Shown here: positions 35,737 to 45,266 of the stretch, piece after piece | How positions within the stretch are numbered: the first letter of the stretch is position 1 | Layout of the letters: each line of letters opens with the position of its first letter | Origin: Acidobacteriota bacterium | GTDB lineage: Bacteria > Acidobacteriota > Terriglobia > Bryobacterales > Bryobacteraceae | NCBI GenBank assembly: GCA_018268935.1 | Contig: JAFDVS010000078.1 | Coordinates: 23,462-87,461, forward strand | Length of the DNA: 64,000 bases | Reading direction: 5' to 3' | Made by a program: the position numbers and the translations under genes | Notes under the pieces: model-generated | The model's database searches: none | What the model saw: the letters and a program-made list of their open reading frames with translations, nothing else | Told to the model about the DNA's origin: nothing

Positions 35737-36534
35737 TTACTTCCGGCGGGCCAACAAACCGAGCCCAGCCAGCCCCATTCCCATCAGAGCAAAGGTCATC
35801 GGTTCCGGAACGGCGTCCGCCGTCGCGGAAAGTACCTCCACGCGCAGACCGGACGGATTGGCTCCGAAAGCGATCGGCGAGTTATACACCACAAAGTCAA
35901 TAGCCATCAGCGAGGCGGTGAAGTACGACGAGCTGATATCGATCGCAGCTTGGCTGGAGAACGGGTTTGTATTCTCTGCGCCCGTTGCCGACCCGGTCAC
36001 CCGTGAGGAGGCCCCGCACGGCGTCCGATTGCTGGAGTCTCCGATCGCGCAAACGCGAATGTGGGACTGGTCAGTGGCATTGCCAACATTGTTCACGTTG
36101 TTGTCGCTCAACACGCGAAGACTGATGTTAGCCGTCGTCGCATACAGATGCAGCGCAGCAAAGTCCACGATCATCCGGTAGACGTAGGGGTCCGAAGAAT
36201 TGTTGTAGATCGTGTTGTTCTGAACGTTGGTTTGGTTGCCGATAGGCCCTACCCACGCCGAGGAAGCGTCGTTGGCGGACCATAAGGTTCCCGGGGGACC
36301 GACGACTGTAATTGCGTTGGGCCCAAAACCCGTGCAAGCGGCCGGTGCCGGCACTGCATTGCAACCTGCCGGCTGAATCAAAAAATAGTGACTGTCAGCA
36401 GTGTTTCCCGTCAACACAACCGCGGAAGCATCCAAGCCGGTGCTCCACACGCCGTTGGCGGTGTTTTTGAAACTGACTGCGTGTGCTGCAACCGCACACA
36501 GTAGTACTAGACTGCTCAAGACGAATGAACGCAT
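35737..36534 (-). CDS. PEP-CTERM sorting-domain protein
   Basis: The 265-residue product starts with a signal peptide (MRSFVLSSLVLLCAVAAHA) and ends with a textbook sorting tail: VPEPMTFALMGMGLAGLG followed by LLARRK. The central region is beta-rich and Asn/Ser/Thr-rich, with no assigned fold and few similarities to the other PEP-CTERM protein in the window. GGAGGAG just before the ATG is a strong ribosome site, and a good promoter lies 36-64 bp upstream. The strong terminator after its stop suggests a monocistronic unit. Confidence 0.85.
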   Translation of the reverse strand: MRSFVLSSLVLLCAVAAHAVSFKNTANGVWSTGLDASAVVLTGNTADSHYFLIQPAGCNAVPAPAACTGFGPNAITVVGPPGTLWSANDASSAWVGPIGNQTNVQNNTIYNNSSDPYVYRMIVDFAALHLYATTANISLRVLSDNNVNNVGNATDQSHIRVCAIGDSSNRTPCGASSRVTGSATGAENTNPFSSQAAIDISSSYFTASLMAIDFVVYNSPIAFGANPSGLRVEVLSATADAVPEPMTFALMGMGLAGLGLLARRK

Positions 36535-36569
36535 GTCTCCTCCGCAAGATGTCTCGAGATACGCTTATT

Positions 36570-36598
36570 ATCTTACATGAGGAACTAGTACTAATCAA
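36570..36598 (-). promoter_or_regulatory. sigma-70-like promoter for the PEP-CTERM gene
   Basis: On the minus strand, TTGATT (36598-36593) and TAAGAT (36575-36570) are separated by exactly 17 bp. A further GATAAT overlaps the -10. The predicted transcript start near 36563 leaves a leader of about 28 nt ending in a GGAGGAG ribosome site. Confidence 0.6.
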
Positions 36599-36617
36599 GG
36601 ATAATCTTAGTACGTTC

Positions 36618-36638
36618 GGCCTAGGTGTGGCCTAGGCC
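36618..36638. terminator. GGCCTAGG hairpin at the end of the sigma-factor gene
   Basis: GGCCTAGG and CCTAGGCC pair as an 8-bp stem across the loop TGTGG, overlapping the sigma-factor stop codon (36632-36634). No T-run follows. It may end the sigma-factor transcript before the promoter of the next gene. Confidence 0.45.
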
Positions 36639-37258
36639 AAACTTGCCATCCCTGCACGCCCGCAGTGCCGTTCCAGCCGCGCGCGCAACTCCGACCGGGC
36701 CCGTAGCAACCGCGATTTTGTGGCCGCCACTGAAATCTGCAGACGGCTCGCCACCGTCTCCAACGGCAATTGCTGTAAATCCCGCATAATCAATGGCTCA
36801 CGAAGTAGCTTGGGAAGCCGCCCAACTTCTTTGCGGACCGCCGCTACCATCTCTTTTTGCCCCAGACCTTGTTCCGGAGTGGGACTGTCCGCCTGCAACT
36901 GCAGATAAGGCCGGTTGTCCTCAGAAGCCGAATCGTCCAGCGCAATGAAACTAACACGCCGCCCGCGGCGCAGGTACATCAGGCATTGGTTGAACACGAT
37001 GCGCGATAGCCACGTGGAGAACTTGGATTCGCCGAGGAATCGTGGCACGTGCTCCCAGGCCTGCGAAAGGGCATCCTGCACTGCATCCTCCGCCGCATCC
37101 TGGTTCTTCAACACAGACAACGCCAGCCGGCGGGAGGATTGCGCGCTACGTCGCACTAGTTCGGCAAATGCTTCCTGATCGCCAGCTTTGGCGCGTTCCA
37201 CAAGCTGGCGTTCGTCGTCAGAGGGAGCCATCAATGGAGAGCTGGTGATTGCATTCAT
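36632..37258 (-). CDS. ECF RNA polymerase sigma factor (RpoE-like)
   Basis: The 208-residue protein has region 2 with the segment DAAEDAVQDALSQAWEHVPRF and FSTWLSRIVFNQCLMYLRR, and region 4 with LPLETVASRLQISVAATKSRLLRARSELR. This is the RpoE type, distinct from the two ELRYFGG-type factors elsewhere in the window. No anti-sigma gene lies next to it. It is followed by a PEP-CTERM gene that has its own promoter, so direct control of that gene is untested. The start is ATG 37258. Confidence 0.92.
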   Translation of the reverse strand: MNAITSSPLMAPSDDERQLVERAKAGDQEAFAELVRRSAQSSRRLALSVLKNQDAAEDAVQDALSQAWEHVPRFLGESKFSTWLSRIVFNQCLMYLRRGRRVSFIALDDSASEDNRPYLQLQADSPTPEQGLGQKEMVAAVRKEVGRLPKLLREPLIMRDLQQLPLETVASRLQISVAATKSRLLRARSELRARLERHCGRAGMASLA

Positions 37259-37343
37259 GACAACTTAGTAGATGCCTCACTCGTCATGATGGTTCAACTA
37301 CAATCAACTTTGTTTTCTTTTTGATGAAAATTATTCAGCAGTT

Positions 37344-37910
37344 TTAATCAACAGTGAAACGAGAAGTCATTCCCTCGTAGTCCGGGCGATCCGAGATCCG
37401 CCGGTGCCGGAACGACTGCAACACTTCGCAACGATGCAACAAAAATACTCCAGGCATCTGGAAAGGATCCCCAGCGGGGATGCCGGCTCCATGCTTGCGT
37501 AGCGCGGAAAGCGCTCTCGGCCAGATCCGGAATCCGAACACCTGGCTGGTTCCGCCACGCCGCAGCCCGAAGGCGCGATACAGGGAGCGGTCTGCGTCGT
37601 AGATCCTATCGAGCCCGCCCAAGCCGTGCTTACGCACAATCTGGTCCATGGTCGCCGAGCGTCCATGATGCACCAGAACTATGCGCACCCCCGCCATCTC
37701 CAGGCTCGGCCGTAACCGCGCGATTTCGGCCATGGTTTCCCGGCAGAACATGCACCCGGCATGACGGAGAAACACCACTAGCACCGGCGACAGCAGGGAA
37801 AGGGTTGCCAGATCCACCCCGCTTTTGGTTCGCTTGGTTTCGATGACAGAAGCGAGTTCATCCGCTTCGAGTTGCGTCACAGTCATGTCTCTGTGCTCTG
37901 GATGCACCAT
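37344..37910 (-). CDS. peroxiredoxin-like (AhpC/TSA-2, SelL-related) redox protein
   Basis: The roughly 188-residue protein has a thioredoxin-like fold with the redox motif C53-M-F-C56 in FLRHAGCMFCRETMAEI. Further family blocks are VLVHHG, DADRSLYRAFGLRRG and GDPFQMPGVFLLHRC. Members of this AhpC/TSA-2 group are thought to reduce peroxides or act as thiol oxidoreductases. Two starts are possible, 37910 and 37886; GAGGGGG sits directly before 37910, at close spacing. It is divergent from lhr, 32 bp away. Confidence 0.82.
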   Translation of the reverse strand: MVHPEHRDMTVTQLEADELASVIETKRTKSGVDLATLSLLSPVLVVFLRHAGCMFCRETMAEIARLRPSLEMAGVRIVLVHHGRSATMDQIVRKHGLGGLDRIYDADRSLYRAFGLRRGGTSQVFGFRIWPRALSALRKHGAGIPAGDPFQMPGVFLLHRCEVLQSFRHRRISDRPDYEGMTSRFTVD

Positions 37911-37942
37911 TCCCCCTCGAAGCGTTAGAAAATGAAAGCAGG

Positions 37943-40900
37943 ATGTTCCTTCGCGATTTCGATCCCCTGGTGCGGGAATGGTTCGAAGCACGCTTTACTC
38001 AGGCGACTGAACCACAACTGCGCGGCTGGACGGAGATTGCCGAAGGCCATGACACCCTGGTCTGCGCGCCCACGGGATCGGGCAAAACGCTGGCCGCATT
38101 CCTCATCTGCCTCAACCGCCTGGTGCGCCAGGCGCGTGCCGGCACCCTGGAAGATGCCACGCAGGTGCTCTATGTTTCGCCTCTGAAGGCGTTGAGCAAC
38201 GACGTGCAGAAGAACCTGGACCGCCCTTTGGCCGAGATCCGCCAACTGGCGGAAAAACATGGCATCACATTGGCGCCGGTTCGCACCGCCGTTCGCACCG
38301 GCGATACACCTATGGCCGAACGCCAGCAAATGGGACGCAAACCGCCGCATGTGCTGGTGACCACTCCTGAATCCTTATATATCCTGCTCACCGCCGAAGG
38401 GCCGCGGCGGATGCTGCGCCGCGTCAGCACGGTGATCCTCGATGAAATCCATGCTGTGGCCGATGACAAGCGCGGATCCCATCTGGCCTTGAGCATTGCC
38501 CGCCTGCAGGCACTCTGTGAGGCGCGCCCCCAGCGCATCGGGCTGTCTGCCACGGTCAAGCCCGTCGAAGAGATCGCCCAGTTTTTGGGGGACCGGACTC
38601 ACATTGTCGACGTCGGACACCGCCGAGCCATGGACCTGGCCGTGGAGATTCCCCGCGATGAACTCGGCCCGGTCGCCAGCAATGAGATGTGGGGTGAAAT
38701 CTACGATCGCATCACGCAGCATATCCTCACCCATCGCACAACGCTTGTGTTCGTCAATACGCGCCGCATGTCGGAGCGAGTGGCGCACGCTCTCACTGAA
38801 CGCCTTGGGGAAGGGCACGTGCTGGCTCACCACGGTAGTTTGTCGCGCCCGCTACGCCTGAAAGCGGAGACGATGCTCAAGAACGGTGAGCTGAAGGCCG
38901 TGGTCGCCACGGCTTCTCTCGAACTCGGCATCGACATCGGCACCGTGGATTTGGCGATTCAAGTAGGCTCGCCGCGCTCCATTGCCGTGGCCCTGCAGCG
39001 CGTCGGACGCAGCGGGCATTGGGTTGGCGCGATGCCGAAGGGCCGCTTGTTTGCCACTACTCGCGATGAGCTGATTGAGTGCGCCGCGCTCGTCTCGGCC
39101 ATCCGGTCGGGAGATTTGGAACGCATCGACGTGCCGCGTAATGCTCTGGATGTTTTGGCGCAGCAAATAGTAGCCTCGTGCGCCTGCGAGGCCTGGGGTG
39201 AAGAAGAAATGTTCGCCCTGGTGCGCGGAACATACCCCTACCGCGATCTCAATCGTGCCGATTACGATGCGCTGCTCACCATGTTGTCGGAAGGCATCGC
39301 CACATCGCGCGGACGCAGCGCGGCCCTGCTCCATCGCGATCAGGTGAACCACCGCATCAAAGGACGGCGCGGAGCCCGGTTGATCGCCATCACTTCCGGC
39401 GGTGCAATTCCGGAGAATGCGAACTACATGGTGGTGGCCGAGCCCGACGGGCGCAATGTCGGGACCCTCGATGAAGATTTCGCCATCGAAAGCATGGCTG
39501 GCGATGTGTTTCTGCTAGGCACGAATTCCTGGCGCATCCGCCGCGTGGAGCAAGGCCGTGTACGCGTGGAAGATGCGCATGGTGCGCCACCGTCCGTTCC
39601 GTTCTGGTTCGGGGAAGCGCCCGGCCGTTCGGTCGAATTGTCCGCCGAAGTGGCTCGGTTGCGAGGCCAGATCAGCGAGAAAGGCCCTGAGGCCCCGGCT
39701 TTTCTCATCTCTCATTGCGGGCTCGAAGAAAGCGCCGCCCGCCAAGCCATCGAGTACGTAGCCGCCGGTGCCGCTGCCCTCGGAGCACTGCCATCGCAGG
39801 AAACGGTTGTGGCCGAGCGCTTCTTCGATGAAGCCGGCGGCATGCAACTGGTGATTCATTCCCCATTCGGCTCGCGGGTGAACCGCGCCTGGGGGCTGGC
39901 TCTGCGCAAGAAATTCTGCCGCACCTTCAATTTTGAGTTGCAGGCGGCGGCAACGGATAACGGCATCGTCATCTCCCTCAGCGAGCAGCACGCATTTCCA
40001 CTCGAGCTGGTGTTCGAGTTCCTCAAGCCGGAGACATTGGAGGACACGTTGACGCAAGCAATGCTGCCCGCCCCGATGTTCGGCGCCCGCTGGCGATGGA
40101 ACGCGACCCGTGCCCTGGCCATTTTGCGCTTCTCAGGCGGCCGGCGAGTGCCTCCGCCGATCCAGCGCATGCGCTCCGATGATTTGCTTGCCGCCGTATT
40201 CCCCGATCAGGTGGCCTGCCAGGAGAATCTCTCCGGGCCCATCCGCATTCCCGATCATCCCTTAGTGAAGGAAACCATCCAGAATTGCCTCCATGAGGCG
40301 ATGGACCTGGAAGGGCTGCGCGCCGTCATCACCAACATCCGCGCCGGCAAGATTCGCGCCGTGGCGGCGGAGACAACCCAGGCCTCTCCCTTCTCGCACG
40401 AAATTCTCAACGCCAATCCCTACGCCTTTCTCGACGATGCCCCTCTTGAAGAGCGGCGCACCCGCGCAGTTCAGATGCGGAGCACGCTGCGCAGCGACAT
40501 CTCCGGCGGCGAAGGCATTCTGGATCCGGCGGCAATTGCCCAGGTTGCCGAAGAAAGCTGGCCGTTGATCCGTGATGCCGACGAATTGCACGACGCGCTG
40601 TTAACCCTCGTCACGCTGCCCCCCATGGCGGACCACGCCCATTGGTACCGCGAACTGGTGGCCACCGGCCGCGCCTCCACTGTGTCGCGCGGAGATCGCG
40701 AATTCTGGGTGGCGACCGAACGTGCCGGGCTCGTGGACAACCTCGTCGAAATACTGCGCGGGTGGATGGAGTCGATCGGTCCCGCCACCACGGCGGAACT
40801 AGCCGAACGGCTGAGATGGGCCGAACTGGATGTCGAACAGGCCCTGCTGCAATTGGAAGCAGAAGGGCAGCTTTTCCAGGGACACTACATTCGCAAGGAC

Positions 40901-41953
40901 GGACCCGTGGAATGGTGCAACCGCCGCATTCTCGCCCGTATCCACCGCATGACCCTCGGGCGGCTCCGGCGCGAGATTGAGCCGGTCACCTCGCTGCAGT
41001 TCCACAAATTCCTTGAAATCTGGCAGCATCGCGCGCCCGGTTCACAACTGCCAGGCGTCGAAGGCCTGATGCAGGTCGTGCGGCAACTGCAAGGCTACGA
41101 AATTCCCGCCGTCGCTTGGGAAAGCGAAATCTTCCCGCGGCGCATTGCCGGGTACGACCCGCAATACCTCGATCAGCTTTGCCTGGCCGGTGAATTGATG
41201 TGGGGCCGCCTTTCGCCGCATCCCGCACTCGAAGGCGATGGACGGCAGGTCCGCCCCACGCGCATTGCTCCCATTACGTTCTTTCTCCGCGAAGATGCAG
41301 ATTGGCTGGTGGAGGATGTGACGCTGAACCACGATGCCTTGTCCCATGCGGCGCGTGATGTACTGGGCGCGTTGGAGCGCTACGGTGCCTGCTTCTTCAC
41401 CGATCTGGTGCGGGCCGCACATCGCCTGCCGAGCGAAGTGGAAGATGCGCTCTGGGAACTGGTGGCCGCCGGATTAGTAACCGCGGACGGCTTTGAGAAC
41501 CTCCGTGCCTTAATTGATCCCAAACGGCGACGTGGAGAGGGAAAAGGAAAATTTGCGCGGCCCAGGCATGCTGCCGGCCGTTGGGCGCTCTTCCGGCGCA
41601 TCCCAGGTGGTGTGGCCACGGCGGAGCGCAATGAACGCATCGCGAAGCAACTGCTCCTCCGTTGGGGTGTCGTGTTTCGCGATCTGATCACCCGCGAGTC
41701 GATGGCGCCCGCGTGGCGCGATCTGCTGCCCGTATTACGCAAGATGGAGGCGCAGGGCGCAATCCGCGGCGGGCGCTTTGTCGACGGATTTACCGGCGAG
41801 CAATTCGCCCGCCCCGAAGCTCTGGATCTTCTGCGAAAGGTGCGCCGGGAATCGGCCGACTTGACCGAACCCACGCTGATCCTGGGCCCCGATCCGCTCA
41901 ACCTCACCGGCATCCTGTTACCCGGGACACGCGACCGCGCAGCCCTGGTGTGA
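37943..41953 (+). CDS. lhr: large helicase-related protein Lhr
   Basis: Lhr is a 3'-5' DNA helicase linked to DNA repair. The 1336 residues show both RecA domains with Walker A APTGSGKT (42-49), D167-E-I-H, a VNTRRMSERV strand, and the helicase motif QRVGRSGH. A winged helix, the Lhr-core region and a long C-terminal extension follow, matching bacterial Lhr rather than the shorter Lhr-Core. The stop overlaps a GTG start of the next gene (GTGA), indicating coupling with the PhoD-like phosphatase. Confidence 0.93.
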   Translation: MFLRDFDPLVREWFEARFTQATEPQLRGWTEIAEGHDTLVCAPTGSGKTLAAFLICLNRLVRQARAGTLEDATQVLYVSPLKALSNDVQKNLDRPLAEIRQLAEKHGITLAPVRTAVRTGDTPMAERQQMGRKPPHVLVTTPESLYILLTAEGPRRMLRRVSTVILDEIHAVADDKRGSHLALSIARLQALCEARPQRIGLSATVKPVEEIAQFLGDRTHIVDVGHRRAMDLAVEIPRDELGPVASNEMWGEIYDRITQHILTHRTTLVFVNTRRMSERVAHALTERLGEGHVLAHHGSLSRPLRLKAETMLKNGELKAVVATASLELGIDIGTVDLAIQVGSPRSIAVALQRVGRSGHWVGAMPKGRLFATTRDELIECAALVSAIRSGDLERIDVPRNALDVLAQQIVASCACEAWGEEEMFALVRGTYPYRDLNRADYDALLTMLSEGIATSRGRSAALLHRDQVNHRIKGRRGARLIAITSGGAIPENANYMVVAEPDGRNVGTLDEDFAIESMAGDVFLLGTNSWRIRRVEQGRVRVEDAHGAPPSVPFWFGEAPGRSVELSAEVARLRGQISEKGPEAPAFLISHCGLEESAARQAIEYVAAGAAALGALPSQETVVAERFFDEAGGMQLVIHSPFGSRVNRAWGLALRKKFCRTFNFELQAAATDNGIVISLSEQHAFPLELVFEFLKPETLEDTLTQAMLPAPMFGARWRWNATRALAILRFSGGRRVPPPIQRMRSDDLLAAVFPDQVACQENLSGPIRIPDHPLVKETIQNCLHEAMDLEGLRAVITNIRAGKIRAVAAETTQASPFSHEILNANPYAFLDDAPLEERRTRAVQMRSTLRSDISGGEGILDPAAIAQVAEESWPLIRDADELHDALLTLVTLPPMADHAHWYRELVATGRASTVSRGDREFWVATERAGLVDNLVEILRGWMESIGPATTAELAERLRWAELDVEQALLQLEAEGQLFQGHYIRKDGPVEWCNRRILARIHRMTLGRLRREIEPVTSLQFHKFLEIWQHRAPGSQLPGVEGLMQVVRQLQGYEIPAVAWESEIFPRRIAGYDPQYLDQLCLAGELMWGRLSPHPALEGDGRQVRPTRIAPITFFLREDADWLVEDVTLNHDALSHAARDVLGALERYGACFFTDLVRAAHRLPSEVEDALWELVAAGLVTADGFENLRALIDPKRRRGEGKGKFARPRHAAGRWALFRRIPGGVATAERNERIAKQLLLRWGVVFRDLITRESMAPAWRDLLPVLRKMEAQGAIRGGRFVDGFTGEQFARPEALDLLRKVRRESADLTEPTLILGPDPLNLTGILLPGTRDRAALV

Positions 41954-44511
41954 ATCGATATGCTGTTAAAGTGCCACGTCTTTCCCGCCGGTCTTTTGTT
42001 ACCTCAACCGTAGCTGCCGCGGTGGTGCACGCCGCCGATTTTCACAGCCAGTGGAAGCCCGATTTATCCCGCCCGTGGCTGGGTCCGGAATACTGGGCCA
42101 ATCCAATGCAGGACTGGCGTATCCGCAACGGCAGGCTGGAATGCTTCATCGCCGGAGCCGATCGCAACGTGTTCCTCCTGACGCGCGAAGTGAACTCATC
42201 GAAGGGCGACTTCACCATGTCGGTGAAACTGGGCCGTCTGGAAGAAGACCGCAATATGCTGGAGGCGGGTTTCGCCGGCTTCCGCATCGGCATCAAGGGC
42301 GAGTTCAAAGACTACCGCGACAGCGCTGTGCACGGCGTCGGCAGAAACGCCGGAATCACTTCGCAAGGGCGGCTCTTTATCGACAAGCCGGATGACAGCG
42401 GCGTGCAGGTCCCCCTCGTCGATGGGCTGCAACTGAAGCTGACCGCCACGCCCGCTGAGAAAGACTACACCCTGACGCTGGAAGCCCTCGATCGGGCCGG
42501 GGCGCGGTTGGCGCAGGTGCAGAAGAATGTCCCAGGCTCCGCACTGGAAGGCGGTGTCGCCCTCGTCTGCCACTCCGGCAATCCCCAGGAAATTTCGCAG
42601 AATCGGCGCAATGCCCCGCGCGGCGGCAACATGCGCTTCTGGTTCACCGATTGGACACTCACCGGGACCAAGGTCTCCGAATTCGCCGAGCGCGCCTTCG
42701 GCCCCATCTATTTCGCCATGCACACGCTCAGCCGGCGCGTGTTGAAATTGACCGCGCAATTGGCCCCGCTCGAAGCAGGCACCCACGAGGCCGAACTGCA
42801 GATCAAACAGCGCAATCAGTGGAAGAAAGCGGCCAAGGCGGAGATGGATCACCTCGCGCGCACGGTCACCTTCCGCATCCCCGATTGGGACGACACCAAG
42901 GACACGCCATATCGTGTCGTCTTCGGCCAGCACACATGGGAAGGCACCGTGCGCAAGGACCCCGGCGACGGACGCAAGCTCACCATCGGCGCGCTCACCT
43001 GCTGCAACGATGTCGGGTTCCCGCACAACGATCTCACAAAAAGCCTGAAGCATTTCAACGCTGATATCCTCTTCTTCACCGGCGACCAGATCTACGAAGG
43101 CGTTGGCGGCTACGGCATTCAGTTCGAGCCCACCGAACAAGCCGCACTGGATAACCTGCGCAAATGGCTGATGTTCGGCTGGAGCTTTCGCGAGTTCTTC
43201 CGCGACATCCCCACCATCTGCATGCCCGACGATCACGATGTGTATCACGGCAACGTGTGGGGCTCCGCCGGAAAGAAAGCCGTCATCGACCCCAGCGATC
43301 CGGAAACGAAAACCAGCGTGGTGCAAAGCTGGCAGGATTCCGGCGGCTACAAAATGGAGGCGCAACTGGTGAACATGGTGCAGCGCCACCAGACCAGTCA
43401 CCTGCCCGATCCTTTCGATCCCACCCCCGTGGGGCAGGGAATCGGCGTCTATTACACGTCGCTGGTTTATGGCGGTGTGAGCTTCGCCATCATCGAAGAT
43501 CGCAAGTGGAAATCGTCGCCGCGCACCAGCGTTCCCTGGGCCGACATCCGCAACGGCTGGGCGCAGAATCCGCGCTACAACGCTCCGCAGGATGGAGACG
43601 TGCCTGGTGCGGAACTGCTCGGCTCCCGCCAATTGGAGTTCATCGAGAAGTGGGCCCAGGATTGGAATGGCGCCTACATGAAGGTGCTGGTGTCGCAGAC
43701 GCTCTGGGCGAATCTGTGTACGCTTCCACCGCCGGCAAATACGGACTCGGTGACTTCAAAGCTGCCGGTGCTGAAGCCCGGCGAGTATGCCGAGGGTGAA
43801 GTGATGGTGGCCGACCACGATTCCAACGGTTGGCCGCAAACGCCACGCACCCGCGGATTGCGGGCGATGCGTAAGGCTGCGGCATTCCACATCGGTGGCG
43901 ATCAGCACTTGGGCAGCACCGTGCGCTATGGCATCGACGAGTTCAACGATGGCCCCTACATGATTTGCACTCCGGCCATCAGCAATCTCTTTCCCCGCCG
44001 CTGGTTCCCGCCGAAGAAGGGTGCGAATTGCCCCGCCGATAGCCCGCGTTACTGCGGCGAATATGTAGAAGGCTTCGGAAACAGGATCACCGTACACGCG
44101 GTGGCGAATCCGCACCAGACGGGATTGAAGCCCGCCTCCTTGTACGACCGGGCCACCGGATACGGAATCATTGAAGTGGACCGCAAGTCGAGAAAGATTC
44201 ACCTTGCGAACTGGGCGCGGCAAGTGGACGCGACCAAACCAGGCGCGAAGCCCTATCCGGGCTGGCCCATCACGATTCATCAATACGACAACGGCATCAG
44301 CAATGCGCGCTATGCGCTACCTGAAGTGAAATCAACAGTGGACGATCCGGTGGTACAGGTGATCGACGAATCGAACAACGAAATCGCTTTTACGGTACGC
44401 ATCCAAGGGCGTAGCTTCACACCGCGCGTGCACAAACCAGGCGCCTACACAGTGCGCCTCATACCCGACAAAGGCAAACAGCAGGAATGGAAAGGGCAGA
44501 GAACTACCTGA
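41950..44511 (+). CDS. Tat-exported PhoD-like metallophosphatase with N-terminal lectin-like domain
   Basis: The product (about 853 residues) begins with a twin-arginine signal (SRRSFVTSTVAAAVV, RR at 13-14). About residues 30-260 form a beta-rich domain resembling concanavalin-type folds. The C-terminal part carries PhoD-like metal sites: ILFFTGDQIYEG, MPDDHDVYHGN and FHIGGDQHLG. The start could be GTG 41950 (overlapping the lhr stop) or GTG 41971, which gives a shorter n-region; neither has a good ribosome site. Phosphodiesterase or phosphatase activity in the periplasm is expected. Its stop overlaps the next gene's ATG. Confidence 0.82.
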   Translation: MNRYAVKVPRLSRRSFVTSTVAAAVVHAADFHSQWKPDLSRPWLGPEYWANPMQDWRIRNGRLECFIAGADRNVFLLTREVNSSKGDFTMSVKLGRLEEDRNMLEAGFAGFRIGIKGEFKDYRDSAVHGVGRNAGITSQGRLFIDKPDDSGVQVPLVDGLQLKLTATPAEKDYTLTLEALDRAGARLAQVQKNVPGSALEGGVALVCHSGNPQEISQNRRNAPRGGNMRFWFTDWTLTGTKVSEFAERAFGPIYFAMHTLSRRVLKLTAQLAPLEAGTHEAELQIKQRNQWKKAAKAEMDHLARTVTFRIPDWDDTKDTPYRVVFGQHTWEGTVRKDPGDGRKLTIGALTCCNDVGFPHNDLTKSLKHFNADILFFTGDQIYEGVGGYGIQFEPTEQAALDNLRKWLMFGWSFREFFRDIPTICMPDDHDVYHGNVWGSAGKKAVIDPSDPETKTSVVQSWQDSGGYKMEAQLVNMVQRHQTSHLPDPFDPTPVGQGIGVYYTSLVYGGVSFAIIEDRKWKSSPRTSVPWADIRNGWAQNPRYNAPQDGDVPGAELLGSRQLEFIEKWAQDWNGAYMKVLVSQTLWANLCTLPPPANTDSVTSKLPVLKPGEYAEGEVMVADHDSNGWPQTPRTRGLRAMRKAAAFHIGGDQHLGSTVRYGIDEFNDGPYMICTPAISNLFPRRWFPPKKGANCPADSPRYCGEYVEGFGNRITVHAVANPHQTGLKPASLYDRATGYGIIEVDRKSRKIHLANWARQVDATKPGAKPYPGWPITIHQYDNGISNARYALPEVKSTVDDPVVQVIDESNNEIAFTVRIQGRSFTPRVHKPGAYTVRLIPDKGKQQEWKGQRTT

Positions 44512-45266
44512 TGGACGACATTTTCAACTCGGATGACCTCGGCGCGGGCTACGCGCAATGGCGCCCGCCCGTGCATCCTCGTATCGTTGAGCGCATCGTC
44601 AAACGAGTGGGCTCTGTGGCGCGTGCCTTGGATATCGGCTGCGGCACTGGATTGTCCACCCGTGCGCTGCGCCCGCTCACCCGGGAGGCCATCGGCATGG
44701 AGCCCTATGTCGCCATGCTGCGCTGGAGCCAGTCGATTGCCCCCGATGCGTCGTTCGTCGCTGGCGCAGCCGAGGCGATTCCCGTACGGTCGCAGTCAAT
44801 GCCGCTATTGACCGCCGCCGGGTCATTGAACTGGGCGGATCTGGATCGCTTCTTCCCCGAGGCTCGGCGTGTCGTTACCGATGAAGGCGTCCTGGTTGTC
44901 TATGACTTCGGTCAAGGCTGTGATCTGGCTGGCTCCGATGCACTCGCGCGTTGGAATGCCCAGTTCAAACTGCGGTATCCATCGCCGCCGTGCCGTCCCG
45001 TCAATCTCCAGACCCTCTCCGCCAATACTCCCGGATTCACGCTGCGGGACAGCGAGGAATTCGCCGTGCCCATCTCCATCGCTCCCGATTTCTATCTCGA
45101 GTACGCGATGACGGAAACAAACGTCGAGGCCGCTGTACGCAACGGAACTTCGAAGCAGCAGATTCGTGACTGGTGTGAACAGACACTGGCGCCCGTGTTT
45201 GACGGCGAGGTGCGCGAAGTCAACTTCCGCGGCTTCATCGCTTACCTTTCCCCAGAGCCTCAATGA
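44511..45266 (+). CDS. class I SAM-dependent methyltransferase
   Basis: The 251-residue protein has the SAM-binding motif I in RALDIGCGTGLSTRALRP, then motif II VAGAAEAIPV and motif III-like SLNWADLDRFFPEA. This matches small-molecule methyltransferases of the UbiE/COQ5-like group, but the substrate is not evident. ATG 44511 overlaps the stop of the PhoD-like gene (TGATG). A longer reading from 44487 would lie inside the upstream gene. The 3' end overlaps the convergent beta-lactamase-like gene by 32 bp. Confidence 0.85.
   Translation: MDDIFNSDDLGAGYAQWRPPVHPRIVERIVKRVGSVARALDIGCGTGLSTRALRPLTREAIGMEPYVAMLRWSQSIAPDASFVAGAAEAIPVRSQSMPLLTAAGSLNWADLDRFFPEARRVVTDEGVLVVYDFGQGCDLAGSDALARWNAQFKLRYPSPPCRPVNLQTLSANTPGFTLRDSEEFAVPISIAPDFYLEYAMTETNVEAAVRNGTSKQQIRDWCEQTLAPVFDGEVREVNFRGFIAYLSPEPQ

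Noticed and set aside
42196..43632. Long minus-strand frame opposite the PhoD-like gene
   Set aside because: Antisense to motifs of the phosphatase and without recognisable domains. Shadow frame.
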